From Dama dama (Eukaryota > Chordata > Mammalia > Artiodactyla > Cervidae), in NCBI RefSeq assembly GCF_033118175.1, contig NC_083698.1, positions 48,587,501 through 48,651,500 of the forward strand: a DNA stretch of 64,000 nt. Reading direction: 5' to 3'. The notes under the pieces were generated by a model. The model was given only the letters and a program-made list of their open reading frames with translations. It did no database searches and was not told the origin of the DNA. Position 1 is the first letter of the stretch, and the number at the start of each line of letters is the position of its first letter. The translations under genes and the position numbers were made by a program. Positions 1 to 11,812 of this stretch are shown here, one piece after another.

Positions 1-263
1 GAGTTTTTATTGTAACCAAACCAGCCCACCATTTAAAAAATGAATTGTATATTAAATTCATTAAAAAATTAATTGTATCTTTATATTTCCACAGGTTTCT
101 TATAGTAGGGGTCATATATTTTATCAATTACTTTATTCACAGTAGTTTACTCATAGTGGAAATGTGATTAATATATGTAAACTGATTAAAATATTAAATA
201 TATAATTTAGGTAGTTTGTAGGTTTCATATGCATAACCAAAAGTTTTTCACATAATTACTTAC
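1..263 (-). other. CFTR: CFTR intron 11, first 263 nt
   Basis: AT-rich sequence immediately past the exon 11 donor. I see no recognisable repeat or second exon in it. Confidence 0.9.
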
Positions 264-455
264 CTCTTCTAGTTGGCATGCTTTGATGACACTCCTATAT
301 CTATATTCATCATAGGAAACACCAAAGATGATGTTATCTTTAATGGTTCCAGGCATGATCCAGGAATACTGAGAGCAGAATGAAATTCTTCCACTGTGCT
401 TAATTTTACCCTCTGAAGGTTCCAATTCTCCCATAATCATCATGAGAAGTGAAGT
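264..455 (-). CDS. CFTR: CFTR exon 11 (legacy 10): NBD1 core with Phe508
   Basis: 192 nt, 64 codons, equivalent to human residues 465-528. The exon starts right after the Walker A lysine, with TSLLMMIMGELEP, and ends QLEE before a strong donor (GAG|gtaagt). It holds the Q-loop glutamine (Gln493) and the IIFGVSYDE segment. The Phe508 codon is at plus positions 324-326 and is the normal TTT, so the deltaF508 site is intact. Met470 is present. Differences from human that I can see are Tyr at 494 (human Phe) and Asp at 504 (human Glu). Phe508 packs NBD1 against the intracellular loops of the membrane domain. The acceptor is tttccag. The open frame runs on into intron 11 for some 13 codons; that extension is not coding. 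Confidence 0.98.
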
Positions 456-824
456 CTGGAAATAAAACCAGTGTTATTAAGTCAAATCATTTGATCAAAT
501 CATTCTCAGGATGCAGGTGCCACCAACTGTCATCCTAAGCATAGGTATCCTAATTTTTAAAGATTCTGTATTAATTCATTCAGTTCAAAATTTATGAAGC
601 ACTTCCTATTTTGGGTATGCTGCTATGCACAAAAGATACAGAAGGGAACAAGAGACAGTTACAATAGAATGTGATAAGTATTACACTAGAGGCTCACAGA
701 GATGGGCACTGAGTTCAGACTGTTGAGATGGGGCTGGAAGAGGTTAGGGAAAAATTAGTAATAACTGACATTTATTGAGTGCTCATTTGTTTTCTCACAT
801 GCCTTGTTCAGTCTAATTCTGTTG

Positions 825-1440
825 TACCTTTTTTGAAAACATGTCCAGAATCTGACTGCTACTTCCATTACTATCTAGATTAAGCTAACATTATCTCTTG
901 CCAGAATAAATAGAATAGCTTTCTAACTCCTTGCTCCACCCCTGTCTTCCTAGAGTCTATTCTCAAAGTGGCCCTGTCAAAATGTAAGTCAGATCATGTT
1001 ACTTTTCTGCTTAAAACCCTCCAATAGCTTCTAAGGTCCTCAGAAAAAAAAGCCTAACTCCTTACAAGGCCCTTTATGAGGCTCTCAGGGCCCCTGTGTA
1101 ATGGTCTCGCCCCCTTACTTCTCTGATGGTTCTCCTCTCCATGGCTCACCCTGGGCCGACCCCACTGAACTCCATGCTGCTCTGTGACCCAGACAGACAG
1201 TCCCATGTCAAGGGTTTGCTCCACCCCTACCTGGAAGACTCTTCCCCAGATGGCCATATGACCTAACCCCTCACCTCCTTCAAATCTTTTCTCAAATGTT
1301 ACCTTTCAATGAGGCCTCCACTGCTTAAAATTGAACCCTTATCATCAACCTTTCTTTCTGTTTTATCTTCAAAACATTTATCATCCTATGACATTATATA
1401 TATGTATATAAACATTTTACTCAATAATTTAATGACATTG
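825..1440 (+). mobile_element. L2 LINE, 3' part (ancient)
   Basis: Diverged but long match to the pattern of the L2 3' end: the stretch around tcagatcatgttacttttc, then the line about lost tissue-like codons giving tccttacaaggccctttatg, then acctggaagactcttcccc. It is opposite to CFTR in orientation. No open frame of significance remains. Confidence 0.65.
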
Positions 1441-1482
1441 TTTGTTATTTAGTCATGTCCGACTCTTTGCAACATGATACAC
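1438..1482 (-). mobile_element. Bov-tA SINE fragment
   Basis: Contains agtcatgtccgactctttgc, the typical terminal segment of ruminant tRNA-Glu SINEs. Only about 45 bp remain, and no target duplication is visible. Confidence 0.5.
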
Positions 1483-1539
1483 TGTGTTATACATTATATT
1501 AAATAAGGGCTCAATAACTTTAAAAAGTAAATTACTGAT

Positions 1540-2500
1540 ACATAAACAGACAAATCAATGGAATAGAATTAAAGCTACAAAAGTAGATCTAAATGCATAA
1601 AAGAATTAGTATTTGATAAAGATGGCATCTAAAATGAGTGGAGAAAAATAGACTATTCAGTATACGTTGTGGGACAACTGAACAGCCATGTGGAGGGCAG
1701 ACAAAAAACTGTAGCCATATGCCACACCCAACATATGATGAATTTCAAATAGGTCGAAGAATAAGTGCAAAAATAAGACTGTAAGAATACTTAAAGAAAA
1801 CATTGAAGGATGTCTAAAAGAATAGAAAAACAACTACCACAGAGTAAGAAAGCTTTTCTATATGAATCAAAATCCAGAAGTCATAAAATAAAAAAATAAA
1901 TCACATTAAAAAGAAAAAGACTTGGGCACAGAAAACAAAAGGAAAAAACGTCAAACTGAAGTAAGTATTTGCAAGTTATATGACACAAAGGAATAATTTC
2001 CCTCTTGAGTGATATTAAAGTCAAAAAGAAAAATACCAATAACTCATTAGAAAACAGTACAAAGTATACAGATATTTCACCAAAAATTAAAATAGAGGTG
2101 ACCTTTAAACATATGATAAAGCTTGTATTTTTTTCCTAATAAGAGAAATGCAAATTAAAAAAACACTGACATATGACTTTATCCAACAAGACTGGAAAAA
2201 ATTCAAATGTTAGATAATATATGCTGGGGATGCTGTGGAAAAATAAACCTACAATCTACATGGACTGTAACACGCATGCATAAATTGATGCAGCCTTCAA
2301 GGAAGAAAGTTTGGCAGATATACAGAAATACTAGTAGACGTGCTAAATGACATACATGCAATATTATTCATAGCATCATTCTTCATATTAGCAAAATACT
2401 GGCAATAACCCAACTGCCAATCAATAGGTGATTCATCACATTATAAACATCTATCCAAACAATGAAATACCATGTATAAAACTATATACATTCAAAAAAC
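1540..2500 (+). mobile_element. L1 LINE ORF2 3' remnant
   Basis: A-rich sequence with decayed L1 ORF2 3'-end motifs: aaatcaatggaatagaatt near the start, gagaaatgcaaattaaaa, tggggatgctgtggaaaaa, and ccaactgccaatcaatagg. It has many stops and indels. Confidence 0.65.
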
Positions 2501-2616
2501 TGACAAGAGTACCTGTCGGAGTTGGGAGAAAGAATGGTGAAAAGTGGAAAATAAGCAGAGGAGAACGAGCAGTGAGAGAAAATTTTTTGAATTTTTATGC
2601 ATTTTAAATTTTAACA

Positions 2617-2728
2617 AATAATAATACCACCTGAAATATATTAGGAAGAAAGAATGATCAAGAGATAGGCACAATAATAATACCACCTGAAATATATTAG
2701 GAAGAAAGAAGGATCAAGAGATAGGCAC
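2617..2728 (+). repeat. Tandem duplication, 56-bp unit x2
   Basis: Positions 2617-2672 and 2673-2728 are the same 56-bp unit with one mismatch (T at 2655, G at 2711). The two units are directly adjacent. Confidence 0.95.
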
Positions 2729-2803
2729 TTTTGTGATACCTATTTCAGTAAATTTTAAAATTCTTTTTGTATATGGAAAATATCCAAAATCCACAATTCC
2801 TTC

Positions 2804-2893
2804 AGTTCAGTTGTTCTGTCGTGTCCAACTCTTTGAGACCCCATGGATTGCAGCACACCAGGCTTCCCTGTCCTTCATCAAATTCCTTATTTC
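2804..2893 (-). mobile_element. BovB LINE 3' tail fragment
   Basis: Reads cagttcagttgttctgtcgt, then the caccaggcttccctgtcctt segment, which is the reverse of the BovB 3' end. It is 5'-truncated to about 90 bp. Confidence 0.6.
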
Positions 2894-2980
2894 TACATAT
2901 AATTCTTCTGTATAATTGAAACTATAAGTATTAGTTTCATATAGAACATATTTTTAAACCCCAACAATGGAATGGATCTG

Positions 2981-3078
2981 ATTATATATAAATATATACA
3001 CACATATTATATGTATACATATACACACACATATATGTATACACAACATATATATATATGTATACACAATATACAGGT
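2981..3078. repeat. TA/CA-rich microsatellite tract
   Basis: Alternating purine-pyrimidine sequence built from tatata, tacaca and tatgta blocks. It is a compound, impure microsatellite. Confidence 0.85.
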
Positions 3079-4492
3079 TAAATATAAGTTTGGATCTATA
3101 TTAACTACAAAGGTTAAATATACATTTAACAATATTTATCTATATAAACATAAATATATAATATTTATGAATATTTTTGAGAGATACAAAGTTAAACTGA
3201 ATATATATAAATTGCCAAATACTGATAAAACATTGCAGACTTTGTATCTTATTTAAAATGTAGGCCAAAATAGAAGCCAACAGCCATTCCACACATCTGA
3301 TGCTCAGTTATTAGAAGATCAAGCTAACAGTTCCAGAGTGAGGGCAGAATACAGACTGTGGTGTGTCTGGGTTGACAGCAAGGCCACAGAACTGCTTCCG
3401 TGGCAGAGACAACAGAAGAACTAAAAATCCCCACACCCTGGGGGAGATGCCGTAAGCCAGCTTTCAGTTGGAGATACCCAGGGGTATAGACTCTTACACC
3501 AATATTGCTTCATTTAAATAATTCAAGGAACTTTCATAACTGAAAGATAATTAATGTAGATTAGAAACCCCCCAAAATCCATTTTCCCAAATAGTCAATT
3601 AAAGAAATTTTTATCAAATATCTATTTCATACTAGGTATACTATGATAGTCCTTGGAATATAAAAACAAAGAAGACACAGTTCCTTTACAGACTAGGTGT
3701 TAGTAACAGGGGAAAGTAATAAAATTAAACTTGACCTTGTGTTTTTTTTTAAAGACTAAGACATGTGTTTCATTCAAAAATTAAACATTCCAATAAAAAT
3801 TACAATGTAGGTTTTATAATTTGTAAACTCTGCAAACCCAGTCTGAGAAACTACTCATCAGAAAATTATAAAATGCACAAGATTACAGATTAATCTATTT
3901 ACAGATAATAGAGAATCCCATCACAATATCATTTATACAAAAATAACTTAGCAATAAATTACAATATAGTATTAGAGAATAATCCCATTTTGGTTTTTAT
4001 AAATACATAGATATGTAAAAACTTCTGGAAGAAAAATATTTTAAAATACTTACCTCATTATCCCTAAGAGGTAAAATTAGGAAAAATGTGTATTTTCCCC
4101 TCATATTTTGTTTTATCTGTATTTTCTTGCTTTTCTACAAAGTTTTAATGACAACAATACAAACAACTACCATTTATTAAGCAGTACTTTGTTTCAAGTA
4201 CTGCATCAAGGGCTTTCTATACATTTCCTTATCTAAGTCTTATATCTGATCTTATTGTTTTATTCAGAAAATAATATTGTTCAAACTTTGGAAAATCCAG
4301 AGATATAACCAAAATCTCAGAGACAGCAACTAGACCCATAATGTTCTTTCAGAGACACGTATACACATATATATGCTTTTGTAAAATGCAGACCATAATG
4401 TACATATTATTCTATAATCTGTTGTCCTTCTTAATAGCATAATATACATATCCCTCAGAGTCATTTGCAACATTCCTATACTGACTGAATAC

Positions 4493-4712
4493 AGGGGTTT
4501 CCCAAGTGGTGCAGTGGTAAAGAATCTACCAGCTAATACCACAGATGCAAGAGATGAGGGTTTGATCCCTGGGTCAGGAAGATCCCCTGGAGTAGGAAAT
4601 GGCAACCTGTTCCAGTTTTCTTGCTGAAAAATTCCATGGACAGAGGAGCCTGGTGGGCTACAGTCCGTGGGGGTCACAAAAGAGTCGGACACAACTGAGT
4701 ATGCATACACAT
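4493..4712 (+). mobile_element. Bov-tA SINE
   Basis: Full-length pattern starting ggtttcccaagtggtgcagt, with the tRNA B-box-like ggtttgatccctgg, and ending gagtcggacacaactgag with a (CATA)-type tail. It is antisense to CFTR. Confidence 0.9.
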
Positions 4713-6703
4713 ACGTATGTATATTGATTGAATAACATGCCATTATATAACTACACCAAAATTTACCTAATCAATCTCCTATTATTAGATATTTAGGAGT
4801 TCCCCCAATTTGTGGCTATTGAAACAACGTGATGAATATCTTTATGTAAAAATCTCTGCAAACATAGTAGGGTGAGTCATACAAATAGAATTGTTAAATG
4901 GTTATTTTTAAGGCTTTTAACACACAAATTAACAAAATGAGTGGTTCAGGATTTATCTTGAAATGTGAGCATTTGCAATTATTCTAGCTTATATTTTAGC
5001 TAGATCTTTTATCTAATAAGAGTATAAAATGCTTCATTCCTACTGCAATGAAAGGACATCCTCCTAGACTTAGTTGCCAAACTCTATTTCTCAGAGGGGT
5101 TTAATTAATCCTAAGGAAAAACTGACTCCATCTGACTCTGTCTTCATATCTACTTCTCAGAAGATGTAGCTGTAACTCCAGCCATCAATTATCTGCTCAT
5201 CAATTCTTAATAGAGTTACCTGAAATTTAATTGCTGGTTAAGTCCTATAATTTGTAATTCCAAAGCTATTTGTTTACACTTTTCAAAGGAGTAATTTTAA
5301 ACACATAAAATTAATTTTTAAAAATTCTGTGAAACACAATTACCATCTTCTCATAAGCAATCATTCTCAGTCAAGTCATCTGTGATTTGTTTATTAGCAA
5401 ATCCTCCTATGGTATCATTTTCTAGTTGTAGAAAATGATAGTGAAAATTTTAATAGTGAAAATTTCTAGTTATAGAAGAAATAGAAGGAAAAAGTAGCAC
5501 TTTAAGAAGAAATACATTTTTCAAAGAAGAAAATGCACAACTATAGCTTCTTTATTGAAAGGCCTATTTTACATGTGGGAAAACATACGGAGAGAGAAAT
5601 AAGCAAACTGTATATTGCTACAATTATGAACACCAAATTCAATGACTAGAAATTTTCTATGGCATTTTGTTTCCCAAGTCTCAGACTAAATTCTTTAAAA
5701 TGTGGTTCTTCCTTAACTAGATATTAACAAATAACTATTTTTCAGGGGTATTTCTTAATTTCTGTTTTTATTTACATTTTTATCTTACAGTGGCACTGCT
5801 CCTTCCTTCCTTCTTCCTTTTCTTTCATCAAAGTATTCTGAAGAGTTTTAAGAGGACACTAAACTTTTTTATTTTTTCTAGAAAGTATTGTAGGTAAAAT
5901 TATAGTCAAGTGAGAATAAGAACCTCCTTTTAATAGATTGGCAAAGCAAATATCTATTATCTTTAAGTAGTCCATTTCAAAGCCAAGAGACCCTTTCTTA
6001 TCTCTGATTCTATTCCTTCATGCCCTTTGAATGTATTTCCCAGATAAAGAAAACAAGTGTTTATCATTATCTGAACAATAGCTCAAATCATTGAAGACTA
6101 ATATAAAGTCTTCTCCTGACAATGAAATTTGATCCTTTAGTTTCTAACCTCTTAATTTTTGTCAGATGTATCTCCAAATATCCATGGTTTATAATTAAAT
6201 GAGGTAGGGTAGAAGGCTGATTGGCACAGAATAAATAAACATTCCTATGTATTGCCATCAAAAAACTATCCCACTCAATAATTTTCCCTCATAATAAATC
6301 ATAAGCAAGCCTGAGTCCATTCTCCAAAAAAATTCTTGGGTAAACAAAATGGGGATCTTTTGCCCATGTGGTTACTGAAGTAAAATGTAAGCCATGACTT
6401 TCCTGAACCAGCTCTGAGAAAATGTCTGTGCCACAGATTGGCAAAAATGGAAGCTTTACTTGACCAACAAAGTTATTAAATGCTCACCATGTATGTGCAT
6501 GACACTGTACTGAGTGATGCCCAAAATATAAACATATAACAGAAAAAGTTACTGAAGATAACAGGAAGAAATGAAAGGCTAGAGGACGCTATCAGTGGAA
6601 TAATTATACACAGTATCCAAGTATTCTCCTTTTACAAACTAGAAAAAGAAAGGAGTAAAGCATGTCAGGTTAACATCTTCATGTGAGGTATAAAAGAGAC
6701 TAC

Positions 6704-6883
6704 CTTGCCTGCTCCAGTAGATCCAGCAACTGCCATCAACTGTCCTCTTTCTATCTTGAAACTGATATCTTTCAGGACAGGAGCACCAAGAAGTAAGTTA
6801 CTGAAGAAGAGGCTGTTATCACCATTGGAAATTTTCCTATTGTTATTATTTTCTTTTGCTTTCTCAAATAATTTACTAAATCC
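6704..6883 (-). CDS. CFTR: CFTR exon 10 (legacy 9): NBD1 start, regulatory insertion, Walker A
   Basis: 180 nt, 60 codons, opening GFSKLFEKAKENNNN and closing with Walker A GSTGAGK; the Thr after Lys464 comes from exon 11. Human exon 10 has 183 nt. The missing codon falls where human has FSNFSLLG and this sequence has FSNLLLG, at the edge of the regulatory insertion, so NBD1 is one residue shorter and still in frame. The position equivalent to human Leu454 is Met (GQLMAVAG), a conservative change just before the P-loop. The donor AAG|gtagtc is weak because +5 is not G. The acceptor tract is T-rich (attttttacag) and lacks the long TG run of the human gene. A SINE lies 46 bp upstream of the exon, outside the target duplication. 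Confidence 0.97.
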
Positions 6884-6940
6884 CTGTAAAAAATAAAAAA
6901 CACAGTAAATAAGAAGGTATGTTTCTCAGATATTTTCAAT

Positions 6941-7159
6941 GTATGTGTGGGGGGTGCAGTTGTGTCCGATTCTTTACAACCCCATAGACTATAGCCTGTC
7001 AGGCTCCTCTGTACATGTAATTTTCCAGGCAAGAATACTGCAGCAAGCTGCCATGTCCTTCTCCGGGGGATCTTCCTGCCCATGAATCGAACCTGCATCC
7101 CTTGCGTCTTCTGCATTGGTGGGCAGGTTCTTTACCAGCTGAGCCACCAGGGAAGCCCA
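6941..7159 (-). mobile_element. Bov-tA SINE beside exon 10 acceptor
   Basis: Full-length SINE in the same orientation as CFTR: on the minus strand it begins gggcttccctggtggctc. It is flanked by an 11-bp target duplication (atattttcaat at 6930-6940 and 7160-7170). The duplication ends 46 bp upstream of exon 10. Confidence 0.95.
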
Positions 7160-7360
7160 ATATTTTCAATAGCTATTTACATTATGTATTATTAGTTTGA
7201 AGAGCACATGGCACTTGGTCCATACTTTATAGCACACAAGTTATAGCACATGATTTCTAGAGCACATGATCCAAAATATTTCAAAATTATAATAATAATT
7301 TCAATTGCTGACTGTTGCTCACCATCAAATTTAATTAAAGCTAGCTAGCTATCTATACAA

Positions 7361-7378
7361 AGGAGATAGATATCTCCT
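7361..7378. repeat. Short inverted repeat
   Basis: Arms aggagata and tatctcct, 8 bp each and perfect, with a 2-bp centre. No terminator or other role is implied in this intronic setting. Confidence 0.8.
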
Positions 7379-7439
7379 CTCCTATAGGCTGAACACATAC
7401 ACATAATTATTCAATCTTCAGCAGAGTAACAATATATGA

Positions 7440-7570
7440 GATAGATTTTATAAACTCTTTTATTCAAAGTTGTAGACTGTGACTCAGAGAGGTTAAGTGA
7501 CTGAAGTCATTTAAGTAGTAGGCCTGAGTAGAATTACAACCCAAATCTTCTAACTCTATCATGCTGGCAC
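7440..7570 (-). mobile_element. MIR fragment
   Basis: Contains gactcagagaggttaagtga, the reversed core of the MIR SINE, followed by a decayed tRNA-like part. Confidence 0.5.
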
Positions 7571-7734
7571 CTTAATCTGAGAAGCTCAAAGTATTTTAGT
7601 AGTTACTACTAAGTGTAAATGTGATGATACTACCATTTGACTTGAATGAATCCCATTTTTGCAAAAGTGCTGGGAGAGGGAATTCTTTTTTGAAAGCTCC
7701 CTGCTTCTGCACTGCCCGATGGGATGCGTTAGAG

Positions 7735-7935
7735 TGCACGCATGTACTTAGTCGCTCAGCCGTGCCCAACTCATTTACGACACCATGGACCGTAGCCCAC
7801 CAGGCTCCTCTGTCCACGGGATTCTCCAGGCAAGAATACTGCAGTGGGTAGTCATTCACTTCTCCAGGGGATCTTCCCAACCCAAGGATGAAACCCAGGT
7901 CTCCTGCCTTGCAGGCAGATTCTTTACTATCTGAG
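7735..7935 (-). mobile_element. Bov-tA SINE
   Basis: Reads cttagtcgctcagccgtgcc, then caccaggctcctctgtccac, then ggcagattctttactatctg. It is nearly full length and in the sense orientation of CFTR. Confidence 0.9.
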
Positions 7936-9879
7936 CAGTCTTCAAATCACAGTTAACAGCACTGCAGGTGATCAGGTGATCACACAGTTTTAAGAGAATG
8001 CATTTCCACAACCTCATCATCCCAAAGTACTCCTTCCTAAAGTTAATTGCTTGAGAATTTGCTTGCTCTTTGTCATTTCTCTTTCCTACTTTCTGCTTCT
8101 CCCCTCAGAGAAGAGGCAGCCTTCTCACCAGTCCTAAGTTTAGCTAGACTGCCCTTTCTGGAGTGTAAAAAGCTCCATGATACAAACATGGGGAACATAA
8201 GAGAATGATTTTCTCCTGAGAGTGGATCTCATAAAAGCAAAGCCAGAAATACTGAAGGAGCTAACATTGTGTTTCACCAGGTTTCAAAGTGATGGCAGCT
8301 ATGTGTCCTGTCATCTCAGAATCAGACTTCAGAGATGAACTGAAGGACAAGTTATTTTAATTAACTTATTATTTATATAATTTTAGTAATTTAATAAATT
8401 AATACAAATTATTATCTGCATTTTAAAGTTACATTTTCCTGATATAAAGCAAGTAATATTTATCTGATTGATTTAGCAATGAGACCTGACTCTACAAATT
8501 CATTTATTTTCCACAAAATTGAAAGTACTGAAATGGCAGCTCCCAAGTTTTGACAAAAATCCATTTAACATATGAAGACACTATAGACAAGAATTACATC
8601 CTTTACCACCACTTAAACCTATGTTGAAAATTCATAAGTCAACTTAAAATGTATCAGAGGTATACAGATTTTCAGTACTACCAAAACTTTAGGGCATATA
8701 TAAGCAATTAAGGTTTAAGACTACTGCTTGAATTCTTATGAGATGGATGGCTAACATCTCTTTCAGTCATCAGATAACTAAAGTGGTGAGTAGTGAGTGG
8801 CTAGGTAAATGTATATAGTAAGATGACAAAGGATATCCTCGATAATGTGGGCAGTGCAGACTGTTAAGGGGCTCATGTTCCATGCTTAGAAATAGGACTT
8901 TTATCCAATAAACACTTGGACCAATGGAAGGTTGCTTTTACTTTAATTTACCTTAATTTTAACTCCTGATCACAGAAGTAAAAAACTTACTTCAGAAAAT
9001 TTGGGAAACAGATAAAAGCAGCAAGAAGAAAAGAGGAATCAGCTGTAGTCAACACTGAGAAGAAATAATGTTTAACATTTCAGTGAGATCCCTCTACTCC
9101 TTCACATATATGTAAAATCATATATAATTTTACAACATTAAGGAAAAATTATACATGAGCTTTGTGATCTTCTTTTTCTGACTTACAATATAAATCATAA
9201 ATATTTTCACATACCATTAAACATTCTTTTTAATATAATTTTAAGTTGCAGGATAGTATCAAAGAGTATGGATAAACTATAAATACTAACAGTTCTCATT
9301 TTTTACATTATATGATTTTCTTTTTAACTTAATAATTCTGTGATGTGTGTACTTTGATATAAATCTTGGAAATCTCTGTTTTTTTTTTAGTATAAATTTC
9401 CACAAGGGAAATTTCCAGAGCAAAGGTGTAGCAAACATTCCAAGACTTTGGAAAAGTAGTTTCAAATTCTCTTCCATCAAGGTATGAGAGTGCTAGATTT
9501 CAGGAACCATCATCAACAATGTTGATTTCCGATTTGGGATTTGTTTTGTTTTGTTGTTCTGTTTTTTTTTGTTCTGTAAGTGAAAATGGAATCTCAGTAC
9601 TGATCTTATTCTTATTTATTTGATCCCTACTATGGCTAAACATTTTATGTGTTTACAAGCTCCTTGTAGTTGTGAAAGAAATGATTATGGTATCCTTTAT
9701 TTCAGTCTCTGTCTCATGTTCTCAACTAGCTGCATAATAATTGATAAATTATGACATTCTGAGCTTTAGGCTCCTGGACTGTTGAGGATCTTAAGTAAGG
9801 TAATATAGATGAAAGTATTTTGTATACAATAAAGCAGTAGTCCATTTTTTTCATTAGAAACAGGATGGTGAGTAGAAAA

Positions 9880-10018
9880 AACATTTAGAGTCAAAGAAGC
9901 CTAGGCTGACTTTTATGTTCTAACCAGTTGTATAAACTTATTCTAGTTACTTAAATTCCCTAAAGCTCAGCTTGCTGATATATAAATAGAAATTGTTCCT
10001 ACTCACAGGTGTGAAGTG
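9880..10018 (+). mobile_element. MIR fragment, decayed
   Basis: Matches the MIR layout in order: ttatgttctaaccagttgta, then ttacttaaattccctaaagc, then a gctgatatataaatagaaa stretch. Many substitutions. Confidence 0.45.
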
Positions 10019-10019
10019 A

Positions 10020-11560
10020 GGGAAGAGTCATATATAATTCATCAGGGACATGCCTCTTGAGTCACTGGGTGAATGGTGAAATCATCAAATGAGGCAGAGA
10101 AGACACTGGAAGAAGCGGGTTTATGAAGCTTGGGAAGTGATAAATGTGAAGTGTTTGAGGACCTTGCAGGGAATTTGGAAATAATGTATGAAGTTCAGGA
10201 AAGAAACTGGGGCTGAAGATTTGCCTTTGAGAGTCGTCAGCACATAGATGTCAGTTGAGCCTGGGCTGAGTCACCCAGAGAGAGCATGAAATACCAGAAG
10301 GAAGCCGAGGTGGGGACCCTATGGCCGATCGCCACTTAAGAGGCAGGCAGCCAAGACTGAGAAGTCTTGGTTGGAATATAAGATCACATGGAAAGAGTGG
10401 TTCACTAAAGCTAAGTTAAATAAATATTTCAAAAGAACAGTTTTAATGTGTTGGTAAAGACAGAATCCAGATTGCAGAAGGCAAAAGTCAAAAGATAAGG
10501 AAGTAAGAACAGTTTTAAAGGCAAAGGGAAGAAGAATGATAAGGCTTGGATGATGGGACTCTGGGGGGCCAAAAGTCAGAGAAGAAATTTCTTTAACTTG
10601 AAAATATTTAGATATTAAAAGAAGTTAGTTGAAAAAAAAGAAATTGAGCTTGTAGAGAGAGAATAATTGCTGGCCCCATGTCCTGAGAAGACGAAGCAAG
10701 GTAACAACAGTTAAGGGCAGGGGAAAGCAAACATCCTTCTCTTAGAAAAGAAAGAAGGAAAATAATAATCTCAAGGGTGAAGAAAGAAGCTGTAAGCATT
10801 CATACATGCCGCTGTATATTTTATAGCATCTATATATTTTCTCTCTGTGTTACAGAAGTCAAGGCCATCTGCTGGGGGTGAGCAGATCCTGGGAGAGATT
10901 GGGAGTTTCAGGAAACTGGTAAAAATCTGGAATAGCTTTTAGGGAAATGGTAAAGAAAATTAAGTAAAGACAAATGAAAACACTTCCCAAGAAAGTTTAT
11001 AGGCCCATTTGAAGTTGAAACAGTGACTGTATAAAACTTATAACTGACTAGAGTATTTCATTTTCCCAGATAGCACTCCCTTCATCAAAGCAGTCAAGTG
11101 AATGTCTTATAGCAAATGATTCGGTGAAAAGGGAATTGAGGGTGCTGCTGTAGGAACAACTGAAGTGACTGGTGGAGGTTAAACCAGGAGGAGTCCAAAA
11201 GGGAGAACTAAGGAGACTAGAAATTTTCATGAAATTGGAAGGCAGTAAAGATGGGATTAACAGACTGAGAGAGCTAGGATTAGAAAATTCTAAACTGAGA
11301 AAGAGATCCCAGAGCAGGACATTTCCAAAGTGGAGTAAGTCTCAGCACTCACCAAGCTCAGCATATGAGCATGAGAGGAAGCTTCCGAAGAAGTAACTGT
11401 AAATAGAATTTCTGAGGACAGTATTGGAAGGATTTCTCATGTGGGTGCTGAAGTCTTAGACACAATGACAGAAGTTTAACCAGCACCACTGTCCTGGGTA
11501 AATATCATCAAGGAGTGTCCAGAATTTGCTAGGTGATGGTGAGAGTCTGGAGGATGAGAA
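10020..11560 (-). mobile_element. Probable L2 LINE, reverse-transcriptase part
   Basis: Purine-rich on the plus strand. Read on the minus strand it resembles decayed L2 ORF2. At about 10230-10255 the minus strand carries gctgacgactc, the place of the catalytic YADD motif, here reading as Cys-Ala-Asp-Asp. The stretch 10860-11560 fits less well and may be other sequence. Short frames here (11172-11396 and others) are by-products. Confidence 0.5.
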
Positions 11561-11579
11561 TATAGCCAGATGGAAGGTT

Positions 11580-11812
11580 CAGTGAAAGGGTTGTAGACTG
11601 GGGCATTTGGTCCAAAACCTAGCTTCATCCCTTGCCTGGTACGTGAGCTGAGCCAGGTCCTATAACCTTACTAAGCCTCCATTCCCTTATCAGCAAAATG
11701 GAAATATTAAGATTACATCATAGGAATGTTGTAAGAAATAAGACAAAATATGTAAAGTGCTTATCTAGTACCTGGCACATAGTAAGGGCTGAAGCATGCT
11801 ATCTATTTTATT
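11580..11812 (+). mobile_element. MIR SINE
   Basis: Good order of MIR motifs: a cttactaagcctccattcc segment, cagcaaaatggaaatatta, then tgtaaagtgcttatctagta and cctggcacatagtaagg. Confidence 0.7.

Larger units (their letters stand above)
456..6703 (-). other. CFTR: CFTR intron 10 (6.2 kb)
   Basis: Noncoding. From 825 to 2500 it is almost all LINE: an L2 and then an L1 3' end. A 56-bp tandem duplication, a BovB tail and a (TA/CA) tract lie at 2600-3080, and one Bov-tA at 4.5 kb. From 4750 to 6700 I see only AT-rich sequence with no clear repeat or gene. Confidence 0.9.

Noticed and set aside
4493..4712. tRNA gene suggested by A/B-box-like motifs
   Set aside because: The motifs belong to tRNA-derived Bov-tA SINEs, with no cloverleaf; the same applies to every SINE listed.
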